NCBI GenBank assembly: GCA_031181345.1
Contig: JAPSLC010000027.1
Coordinates: 1-63,034 of the forward strand
From: Cupriavidus sp.
GTDB lineage: Bacteria > Pseudomonadota > Gammaproteobacteria > Burkholderiales > Burkholderiaceae
Length of the DNA: 63,034 nucleotides
Direction of reading: 5' to 3'
Part shown: positions 40,218 to 47,340 of the stretch, in pieces
Layout of the letters: each line of letters begins with the position of its first letter
How positions within the stretch are numbered: the stretch's first letter is position 1
Made by a program: the position numbers and the translations under genes
The notes under the pieces: model-generated
Database searches by the model: none
What the model saw: only the letters and a program-made list of their open reading frames with translations
What the model was told of the DNA's origin: nothing

Positions 40218-42207
40218 GGTTCTCCTGTGCAGTGGGCAGCTGGATGATGAAGCGCGCGCCGGCGATCTCGTTGCGGTCGGCCGCGTCGCCGGATACGTCG
40301 CGGGATACATCGCAGAATACGTGGCGGGATACGTGGCGCGATACGTCGACCGCGCGGCGATTCTCCGCGCGCAGCGTGCCGCCAAATTCGCGCACGATGC
40401 CGGCGGAGATTGCAAGCCCCAGGCCGAGGCCCACGCCCTGCTCCTTGGTGGTGAAGAACGGTTCGAACAGACGCGGCATCACGTCGTCGTCGATGCCGCA
40501 GCCGCGGTCGGCCACCTCGATCGTGACCCACTGGGTATCGGCGTGCGCGCGGATTTCCAGCACGCGGGCGGCCGCATCCTCCACTGCATCCGCGTTCGCG
40601 TCCTTCATCGCATCGAGCGCGTTCGACAGCAGATTGACCAGCACCTGCTCGAGCCGGTTGCCTTCGCACAGCGCCAGGGGCGACGGCTCCGGCACCGACA
40701 CCACCAATTCCGCGCCCTCGGCGCGAATGCGCGAGTCCAGCAGGAACAGCGCGTCGGCGATCACCGTGCCGACCGGCGTGGGCACCGACTGCACCGGCGT
40801 CTTGCGCGCGAACTTCTTCAGCTGTGCGGTGATCTTGCCCATCCGCTCGACCATCTGGCAGATCACGTTCAGGTTGGTCTCGACCGCATCGGTCTGGCCG
40901 CGGCGAAAGAACACGATGGTGTTCGCCGACAGCGTGCGCAGCGCCGCCAGCGGCTGGTTCAGCTCGTGCGTGATGCCGGCCGACATCTGGCCGAGCGCAG
41001 CCATCTTGCTCGCCTGCACCAGCTCGTCCATCGCCGCCTTCAGCACCTGCTCGGCGCGCTTGCGCTCGGCGATCTCCTTCTGCAGCTTCAGGTTCGAGCC
41101 GGACAGCGCCTGCGTGCGCATGGCCACCTTGCGTTCGAGCTCGTCGTGCGCGCGCTGCAGGGCCTCCTTGGCGGCGCGGTTCTGCGCGGCGGCGCGGCGG
41201 CGCTGCAGCACGTAGAGAATCAGCAGCAGCAGAAAGCCGAGCGCGAAGGCGCCGATCACCGCGCTGTTGCGCGCCAGCGTACGGATCGGCTCCATGTCGG
41301 ACAGCACGATCAGCCGCCAATCGGTGTCGGGGATGCGGCGGCTCTGCGCCAGGAACTCGTCGCCGTCCGGCATCTGCACCACGCTGATATCGGCGGCGAA
41401 GCGGCGCTGCTCGCGAAAGCCGATCGGGTCGAGCGAATCGACGGTCGAGTACTGCCGCGTCGTGGCGAGCTGCCAGCGCGTTTCGCTGGGCAGCTCGCGC
41501 AGCGACTTGAAGCGCCAGTCGGGCTGCGAGCTCAGGAACACGATGCCGTTGGCGTCGACCACCAGGATGCGGTCGTCGTGGGCGAGCCAGGGCTCGTCGA
41601 TCTTGTCCAGATTGACCTTGACCGCGGCCACGCCGAGCATCGCGCCGTCGCGGACGATCGGTTGCGAGAAGTAGTAGCCCGGTTCGCGGCTGACGGTGCC
41701 GATGCCATAGAAGCGGCCCGGCTTGCCCTGCATCGCGTCGCGGAAATACGGCCGGTACGAGAAGTTGATGCCGACGAAGCTGGCCGCCTCGTTCCAGTTG
41801 CTGGCGGCCAGCGTCAGGCCGTGGGCGTCCATGACATAGATCGCGGTCGATTTGGCGGCGGCATTGACCTCGGCGAGAAAGCGATTGGCGGCCATCGGCA
41901 GGCCCGGTGTCGCCGGTTCGCGCAGCAGCCGCTGCACGTCGTGGTTCAGCGCGACGACCGCCGGCAGATATTCGTAGCGGCGCATCTCGCTGCGCAGCCC
42001 GCCGATATAGGCCTCGATGCGGTGCGCGGTGCCATCGCGCTGCGCGCGGATGCCGACGCGCTCGCCCCACAGGTAGGCGATGGTGACGCCCACCGCCATC
42101 ACCGCGCAGACCGCCGCGATCGCGGCCGCGCGTCGGGCCCGTCCACGCGGCCAGGCCGAGGGAGGCATCGCTTGCGTCGCGGCGGAAGTCGCGGAGGAGT
42201 CGGTCAT
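40201..42207 (-). CDS. dctB: C4-dicarboxylate sensor kinase DctB
   Basis: A 668-residue inner-membrane kinase, partner of DctD. Two transmembrane helices (near residues 28-48 and 285-305) bracket a double-PAS periplasmic sensor with the ligand region NFSYRPYFRDAMQG and GIGTVSREPGYYFSQPI. A coiled coil (ERKVAMRTQAL ... ERKRAEQVL) leads to the H-box AGITHELNQPLAALRT and the ATPase N-box NLLSNALDAM, then GVGLGLGLAIS. Between the last G-box strand and the final beta-strand is an added stretch of about 25 residues made by 12-bp repeats (DVSRHVSRHVFCDVSRDVSG). The start at 42207 is the first plausible ATG; no clear ribosome site. Confidence 0.92.
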   Translation of the reverse strand: MTDSSATSAATQAMPPSAWPRGRARRAAAIAAVCAVMAVGVTIAYLWGERVGIRAQRDGTAHRIEAYIGGLRSEMRRYEYLPAVVALNHDVQRLLREPATPGLPMAANRFLAEVNAAAKSTAIYVMDAHGLTLAASNWNEAASFVGINFSYRPYFRDAMQGKPGRFYGIGTVSREPGYYFSQPIVRDGAMLGVAAVKVNLDKIDEPWLAHDDRILVVDANGIVFLSSQPDWRFKSLRELPSETRWQLATTRQYSTVDSLDPIGFREQRRFAADISVVQMPDGDEFLAQSRRIPDTDWRLIVLSDMEPIRTLARNSAVIGAFALGFLLLLILYVLQRRRAAAQNRAAKEALQRAHDELERKVAMRTQALSGSNLKLQKEIAERKRAEQVLKAAMDELVQASKMAALGQMSAGITHELNQPLAALRTLSANTIVFFRRGQTDAVETNLNVICQMVERMGKITAQLKKFARKTPVQSVPTPVGTVIADALFLLDSRIRAEGAELVVSVPEPSPLALCEGNRLEQVLVNLLSNALDAMKDANADAVEDAAARVLEIRAHADTQWVTIEVADRGCGIDDDVMPRLFEPFFTTKEQGVGLGLGLAISAGIVREFGGTLRAENRRAVDVSRHVSRHVFCDVSRDVSGDAADRNEIAGARFIIQLPTAQENHADAN
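40291..40350 (-). repeat. Five 12-bp units in dctB
   Basis: Units start at 40291, 40303, 40315, 40327 and 40339 on the pattern SRatacRtSgcg. In frame, they add repeated Asp/His-Val-Ser-Arg residues within the ATPase domain of DctB. Confidence 0.9.
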
Positions 42208-42278
42208 ATCGATGCGCAGGGTGATACCGGCGGCATGCGCCAACGACCGGCCATTAGGCAAAGCCGCACCCCAGCGCG

Positions 42279-44588
42279 TCAATCGGCGTAAACATCAGGC
42301 GCGCCGATGCATCGGTTCGTCGATGCCTCGGCGCGAGCCCCCCCCCAATCAAGGCGGGTCAGTCGGCGCAAGGCCGCGCAGGGCTGCGTCACATCGAACA
42401 GCAGATTGACCGGCGACGGACCGAACGACAGCCAGGTGCCCTTCAACGGCTGCTGCTCGACGCCCGGCCGCGACCAGTCGCAGACGCCGGTCGTGAAGAT
42501 CGATTGCAGCCGCGCCAGCTGCGCCGGCGTCATCATCACCCTGTAGTCGGCGGGATCGATCGGCTTGAGCTGGCACTTGACGACATCGTCGGCCAGCGGA
42601 CCGCCAGCGACCATGCGCGGCGTGGTGCCGGCCGGGTACAAGGTATTGCACTGCCCCGGGCCGTGCGCGGTCTGCGGCTCGACGATCTTGTTGCCGCCCG
42701 CGTCCCAGCACGCATCGACCAGATCCGCCGGCTTGTTGCGCACCACCTTCTCGGCCTTGCTGCCCGGACCGGTGTCGCGCAGCAGCGCGGTCAGCCAGCG
42801 ATCCATCTGGTCGAAGTTGTCGTCGCGGATGGTGCCCGGTCCGACGATGACCTGATTGTCCGCATGCCCGTTGGCCGCGATCAGACGCGCGCGTACCGAG
42901 TAGCTGTGGATCTTGTTGTGGATGTCGCCGTTGACGCGATCGTCGAAGTAGTCGCGCTGATCGATGATCGGCGTGGTCGCCAGGCCCCCGCCGGTCGAGG
43001 TGATGCGGCCCGACTGGTAGGCGCGTGCGATCGCGTCGAGGTCGCCGACGGTGCGCTGCGCGATCTTCTTGAAGTCGACGTCGACGCCGCCGATCTTCTC
43101 GTTCAGGTCGATGAACTGGTCGGCCGTGATCATGCCGTCGTTCAATGCCTTCAGGCCGTACTGCACGCCGACATTGTCGATCGGCCGCTTGGCAAAGCCG
43201 CGCGTGTCCTTGCCGTAGACGTTGACCGTGTGGTCGTAGACGGTGGCGCGCACGCCGGTCGGGTTGTTGACCGGATGGTATCGCTGGTCGGCCGGGAAGC
43301 CCGCCGGGAACGACACCACCGGATCGAGACGGCCCGCACTGCTGCTCATCGCGGCGATATTGCCCGGCTTCAGGTAGCCCGAGATCGCCGAGCGCTGCGC
43401 ATCGCTGTATTGGCCAGGTGCGCTCTGCGTGAAGTACAGATGCAGCAGCCGCGAGTCGTGCAGCTTGAAGATCGTCGACGAGGTGACGTCGGGGAACACC
43501 GAGGTCACGATGATGCCGTCGAACAGGCCCGGATAGTTGTCGCCGGTCTGGTGGCTCTGATAGGCGCCGCCCGAGCCGCCGGTGCCGATCGTGAAGAACG
43601 GCACGCCGTAGTTTTCGATCAGGCGTTCCTTGACCATCGCGATGGTCTCGGACGACAGCAGGTCGTTGCAGTTGTTGCCGAAGGTATTGAGCGAGGCGCT
43701 GACCACCGCGTAACCCTTGCGCAGGTGGTTGTGGTTCAGCACGGCCACCGGCGTGCCCTGCATGTACCAGCCGCCCTGGCAGCCGCCGCCAAGCGGATAG
43801 ATGACCTTGCGGTTCCAGCCCGAAGGCGGCGCCAACGGCGTCGGCTCGGCGTCCTTCAACGGGTCGTGCAGGATCGCGGTCTGGTAGATCGCGCGATTGA
43901 TGGTGCCGGTCTCGACGCGGACGATGTAGGGGACGGTCGCGCCCGCGTTGTTGGTGGTGCTGGCCAGGTCGGCCGGATAGGCGGCGACCGGCGTCGGCAG
44001 CGGCTTGAAGCTGTTGGCGCTCGAGCGATAGACGTAGTGCACGCGGCGTTCGACCGAGCAGTTCTCGTCGAGCGGTGCGCCCAACTTGCTGCCGTCCGGC
44101 AGCGTGAAGTTCTGCGTCGCGCAGATGTAGGGCTTTTCGTGCGGGCCGGAGAAGACGGGACCGGTGATCGGATAGTTGGTCAGCGTCAGCGTGGTGCGCG
44201 CGGGGCCGTGCTTGACCTCCAGGGTGTTCTCGCCGAGCTTCAGTCCGCTGACGATGCCGAGCGCCTCGCCATCGGCGGTCGGCGTGAAGGCATCGCTGAC
44301 ATCGACGCCGTTGAGGCTGACCTTGAACTTCTTGCCGGGCGCGCGCTCGCTCGCGCTCAGGCGGATCAGCGCATCGCCGCCCGTCACGCGCTCGGGCGCG
44401 GAGGACAGCACGGTCGCCTCGACCGTGGCCCTGTGTCCGAGGCCCAGGCCGGGCGCGTTCTCGGCGCTCTGCGGCTGCAGATTGCCGCCGCCATCGTCAC
44501 CGCCGCCGCATCCGGCGACCAGCAATGCCGCCACCATGGCGCCCGTCCCCAAGGACGGCCGCTTCCACCGAGCTGCTGTTTGCCGCAT
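42279..44588 (-). CDS. DUF6351 family lipoprotein, putative alpha/beta hydrolase
   Basis: A 769-residue exported protein. The signal peptide ends in a lipobox (Val-Ala-Gly-Cys, Cys27) followed by a Gly/Asp-rich linker. The middle has TGTINRAIYQTAILHDP, GWNRKVIYPLGGGCQGGW, SASLNTFGNNCNDLLS and GTGGSGGAYQSHQ; the last resembles a nucleophile elbow. These match my memory of DUF6351 proteins, which look like esterases or hydroxyalkanoate-oligomer hydrolases; no activity is established. The start at 44588 follows AGGAG by six bases. Near the C-terminus a run of nine G (C on the plus strand, 42338-42346) means the last dozen residues may vary by slippage. dctB starts 71 bp after its stop. Confidence 0.78.
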   Translation of the reverse strand: MRQTAARWKRPSLGTGAMVAALLVAGCGGGDDGGGNLQPQSAENAPGLGLGHRATVEATVLSSAPERVTGGDALIRLSASERAPGKKFKVSLNGVDVSDAFTPTADGEALGIVSGLKLGENTLEVKHGPARTTLTLTNYPITGPVFSGPHEKPYICATQNFTLPDGSKLGAPLDENCSVERRVHYVYRSSANSFKPLPTPVAAYPADLASTTNNAGATVPYIVRVETGTINRAIYQTAILHDPLKDAEPTPLAPPSGWNRKVIYPLGGGCQGGWYMQGTPVAVLNHNHLRKGYAVVSASLNTFGNNCNDLLSSETIAMVKERLIENYGVPFFTIGTGGSGGAYQSHQTGDNYPGLFDGIIVTSVFPDVTSSTIFKLHDSRLLHLYFTQSAPGQYSDAQRSAISGYLKPGNIAAMSSSAGRLDPVVSFPAGFPADQRYHPVNNPTGVRATVYDHTVNVYGKDTRGFAKRPIDNVGVQYGLKALNDGMITADQFIDLNEKIGGVDVDFKKIAQRTVGDLDAIARAYQSGRITSTGGGLATTPIIDQRDYFDDRVNGDIHNKIHSYSVRARLIAANGHADNQVIVGPGTIRDDNFDQMDRWLTALLRDTGPGSKAEKVVRNKPADLVDACWDAGGNKIVEPQTAHGPGQCNTLYPAGTTPRMVAGGPLADDVVKCQLKPIDPADYRVMMTPAQLARLQSIFTTGVCDWSRPGVEQQPLKGTWLSFGPSPVNLLFDVTQPCAALRRLTRLDWGGARAEASTNRCIGAPDVYAD
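42338..42346. repeat. Nine-base C tract
   Basis: A run of nine C on the plus strand lies about 60 bases before the stop of the DUF6351 gene. Gain or loss of one base would change only the C-terminal residues. It may be a slippage site or a sequencing artefact. Confidence 0.8.
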
Positions 44589-44879
44589 CGTTGTCTCCTG
44601 TTTGGCCGGCGTCGCCGGCATTGCCTTTTCCACGCTCCGCACGGGAGCGGTCAGCGCGTCTGCCGTCTGTCGCGGCAGCTTGCGAGGCGCCTGCGTTGCA
44701 ATGGGCGTGCCATTGCGGGCGGGGTTGGGCGGCGGAGACTAAGCCTCTGAAACAGAAGCGTTTTTGCGCAGCGGCAATGTCTGCATGCCGGCAGACATGG
44801 ATGGAAATCCGCACGAGCCCGGGCGGGCGGCGTGCGGAAAGTCGCGTCGGTGACCGTGGGTGTTTCGCGTTCTAGCGTT

Positions 44880-45713
44880 TTAACGGACCCAGGCCGAACA
44901 TCCTGCCGGCGCGACCGTCCCGCTGACGTACATCGCGCCATGCCGGTACAAGCGCAGGCGGTCCACCGTCTCGGCGCCGCTGAGCACCCAGACGCCGCCG
45001 CGCGGGTCGGTCCAGACGATGCGGGCATCGGTGCCTTCCAGCGCGGTGAACAGATGCAAGGGCGCGACGCCGGGGCGCATCACGACGGTGGTGGTGTCGA
45101 CCGGTGCCGCGCGGACCGGGAACAGGTTCAGGGCGGCGCCGAGCAGCGAGCCGCCGACCAGCATGGCCGCGACCCAACTGGCCGCGATGCCGGGGCCGCG
45201 CGGGCCTGCACCCGAGTTCGGCCCGGCTCCCGTCAGCGTCTTTCGCATGCGGATGCCGACGATCAGCGGGATGATGCCGAACAGGAACAGCCACAGCAGA
45301 TCCCACAGCAAGGGATTGGGCGAGTCCATGCGGATGCGGTGGATGCCGGTGATCCAGTGCGACAGAACTGCATCGACGACGTGCCAGACGCCGAAGCCGA
45401 TCCAGAAGTTGGCCAGCAGACGCCGATGCGCATGCGGGACGCCGAAGGTCTCGCGCGATCGATACAGCAGCCATAGCCCGATGGCCGCGATCACGTACAT
45501 CAGCGCGTGGAACAGCCCGTCGGCCATCACCTGCACGCGCAGGTCGCCGAGCGCGCCGCGATCGATGCCGGACAGCAGGTGGTGCCACTGCAGGATCTGA
45601 TGCAGCAGGATGCCGTCGAAGAAGCCGCTCATCGCGAAGCCAAGCGTGTATCCCGCCCATTCGAACGCGCGGGGATGGATGGTATCGGCGGAGATCGCAG
45701 GGGCGGTCGGCAT
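44880..45713 (-). CDS. DUF2243 family membrane protein
   Basis: A 277-residue inner-membrane protein with about four to five transmembrane helices. GYTLGFAMSGFFDGILLHQILQWHHLLS, VMADGLFHALMY and IGFGVWHVVDAVLSHWITGIHRIRM match the DUF2243 domain, where conserved His residues line up along the membrane helices. The C-terminal third, after a further helix near residue 185, is extra to the domain and looks like a small soluble beta region (HLFTALEGTDARIVWTDPRGGVWVLSG). The ATG at 45713 has AAGGA upstream. About 290 bp upstream of its stop side, towards the DUF6351 start (44589-44879), I see nothing notable. Function unknown. Confidence 0.85.
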   Translation of the reverse strand: MPTAPAISADTIHPRAFEWAGYTLGFAMSGFFDGILLHQILQWHHLLSGIDRGALGDLRVQVMADGLFHALMYVIAAIGLWLLYRSRETFGVPHAHRRLLANFWIGFGVWHVVDAVLSHWITGIHRIRMDSPNPLLWDLLWLFLFGIIPLIVGIRMRKTLTGAGPNSGAGPRGPGIAASWVAAMLVGGSLLGAALNLFPVRAAPVDTTTVVMRPGVAPLHLFTALEGTDARIVWTDPRGGVWVLSGAETVDRLRLYRHGAMYVSGTVAPAGCSAWVR

Positions 45714-45761
45714 GGCAACGATCCTTTGGATGAAGTCAGGCAGCAGCGCTGCTCAAAAGCC

Positions 45762-45797
45762 AAGCGGGCCGCATCGACATCGCCGATGGGCCCGCTT
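45762..45797 (-). terminator. Terminator of small lipoprotein gene
   Basis: Arms aagcgggcc-g-catcg and cgatg-ggcccgctt form a long stem with one bulged base. On the minus strand it is followed by GGCTTTTG, and it sits 34 bp past the lipoprotein stop. Confidence 0.65.
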
Positions 45798-45831
45798 CAG
45801 GCGACATGCAGTCGCAAGTGGGTAGCGGCGC

Positions 45832-46062
45832 TTAACGGGTGCCGCTCGTGCCCGTAGCGGATCCGCTCGAGCTGCCGGACGCGCTGCCGCTTGTGCCGGT
45901 GGCGGTACCCGTGCCGGACCGCGACGAGTCCGTGGGCGTCACGGCGCCCGAACCCGAGACGGAGCCGGAGCCGGACCCGGTGCCGCTGCCTGCGGCGGTA
46001 CATCCGGCCAGTCCCAGCGCAAAGGCGAAGGCCAGGGTTGCGATAGAAGCCGTCTTTCTCAT
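45832..46062 (-). CDS. Small Ser/Gly/Thr-rich lipoprotein
   Basis: A 76-residue exported peptide. MRKTASIATLAFAFALGLAGC is a standard lipoprotein signal with cleavage before Cys21. The mature part is nearly all Ser, Gly and Thr with a few Ala/Val (GSGTGSGSGS pattern) and has no fold that I recognise. The ATG at 46062 follows GGAGGA closely, so the gene is probably expressed. It may be a spacer-like or cell-surface peptide; function unknown. Confidence 0.75.
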   Translation of the reverse strand: MRKTASIATLAFAFALGLAGCTAAGSGTGSGSGSVSGSGAVTPTDSSRSGTGTATGTSGSASGSSSGSATGTSGTR

Positions 46063-46410
46063 GTTGTTTTCCTCCAGCGATGCGCTAAGTCCCCGTAGCG
46101 CTGACATGAACCCCCGTCATCGGGAGTCGAACGTCAATATGCAATCGGCGTTCCAATCCATGGCGGACAGCGCTGAGGAAGGTACGGGTCTGCCGGTGGC
46201 GCAGGAAGAAATCATGCCGGAAGGGTAAGAGATACCAACGCTTGTAAGCCTTGCCGGCAGGCATGGCTTTCGTGCTGCACCTCGTTGCAGGGCAGGAAGC
46301 AGGAGCGTAGGGCCGCAGCGGCATGACCGCGATCGCGAGGCGCGCAGGCGGCTTGACGTTGGAACGTCACGGCCACATTGCTGCGTGGCCAGGGGAAGGA
46401 AAGCACCAAA
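46063..46410. other. 348-bp region without a supported gene
   Basis: Between the small lipoprotein gene and the tRNA terminator. Short open frames on both strands lack ribosome sites or recognisable protein features. The lipoprotein promoter should lie at its left end; I cannot assign it. Confidence 0.6.
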
Positions 46411-46440
46411 GAAAAACGGACGCCGAAGCGTCCGTTTTTC
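46411..46440 (-). terminator. Terminator of tRNA-Phe
   Basis: A 12-bp perfect stem (aaaaacggacgc / gcgtccgttttt) closes a tetraloop that reads TTCG on the minus strand, followed by T residues. It begins 10 bp past the tRNA 3' end. Confidence 0.9.
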
Positions 46441-46449
46441 CTTTCAACC

Positions 46450-46525
46450 TGGTGGCCTGGGACGGAATCGAACCGCCGACACAAGGATTTTCAATCCTCT
46501 GCTCTACCGACTGAGCTACCGGGCC
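46450..46525 (-). tRNA. tRNA-Phe (GAA)
   Basis: A 76-nt cloverleaf on the minus strand with the CCA end encoded. The D arm (AGCTCAGTCGGTAGAGC), anticodon loop with GAA, and T arm (GGTTCGATTCC) are all standard. The acceptor stem GGCCCGG / CCAGGCC has one non-pair, C5 with A68, and the T stem has a G-U pair. The remaining positions agree with bacterial tRNA-Phe. Confidence 0.95.
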
Positions 46526-46591
46526 AAAGAAGCGAAACTATAACAGTGGGCATGGGACTGGTCAACCCCCTGCCGCCTGGAATCGTCGTCC

Positions 46592-47284
46592 TTATTGCTC
46601 GGCCGGCTCCGGCTTGTTTCGGCTCAGCTCGACGCCAAGCTGCTTGAGCTTGCGATACAGGTGGGTACGCTCGAGGCCCGTCTTTTCGGCCACGCGCGTC
46701 ATGCTGCCGTGTTCGCGCAGCAGGTGGTATTCGAAGTAGGCGCGCTCGAACATGTCGCGCGCCTCGCGCAGCGGCATGTCGAAGGAGAACTGCATCTCGG
46801 CTTCGGGCACGCGCTGCGGCGTACCGTTGGCCGAGGCCTCCGTCGGCGCGGTTTCGGCGGCGCGGGCGGCAGGCTCGGCAGCCGGTGCCGCCGGCGCGGC
46901 GGCCGCGCGCGGACGTTCCTGGCCGCGTGCCAGGCCCTGCTCCACCGCGGACAGCAGCTTCTGCAGCGCGATCGGTTTTTCCAGGAAATTGAGCGCGCCG
47001 ATCTTGGTCGCTTCCACCGCGGTATCGATGGTTGCGTGCCCGGACATCATGATCACGGGCATCGTCAGCTGGCCCTGCGAGGACCACTCCTTGAGCAGCG
47101 TCACACCGTCGGTGTCCGGCATCCAGATATCGAGCAGCACCAGGTCGGGCGTATTGCCGGCACGGTATTCACGGGCTTGTTGCGCGTTTTCGGCTACTTC
47201 GACTACATGGCCTTCGTCGCTGAGGATTTCCGAGAGCAGTTCACGGATACCCATTTCGTCGTCGACTACGAGGATGGTTGCCAT
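46592..47284 (-). CDS. ntrX: Response regulator NtrX, short form (receiver plus Fis domain)
   Basis: A 230-residue regulator, partner of NtrY. The receiver domain has DDE at 8-10, phosphoacceptor Asp52 (LLDIWMPD) and NFLEKPIAL. An Ala/Pro-rich linker of about 40 residues replaces the AAA+ domain of classical NtrX, and the chain ends in a Fis-type helix-turn-helix (SMTRVAEKTGLERTHLYRKLKQLGV). Without the GAFTGA-bearing domain it cannot act as an ordinary sigma-54 activator, so it presumably works as a simple DNA-binding switch. ntrY lies 56 bp upstream in the same operon. In related organisms the pair links nitrogen and redox control. Confidence 0.87.
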   Translation of the reverse strand: MATILVVDDEMGIRELLSEILSDEGHVVEVAENAQQAREYRAGNTPDLVLLDIWMPDTDGVTLLKEWSSQGQLTMPVIMMSGHATIDTAVEATKIGALNFLEKPIALQKLLSAVEQGLARGQERPRAAAAPAAPAAEPAARAAETAPTEASANGTPQRVPEAEMQFSFDMPLREARDMFERAYFEYHLLREHGSMTRVAEKTGLERTHLYRKLKQLGVELSRNKPEPAEQ

Positions 47285-47340
47285 ACTTTCCTCTTAACCC
47301 CTCCGCGGCGTTCCGGGTCGGACCGCATCATCATGCATCA

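Noticed and set aside
42279..44588. 3-hydroxybutyrate oligomer hydrolase
   Set aside because: The architecture is suggestive, but the visible motifs fit DUF6351 better; I do not assign the specific activity.
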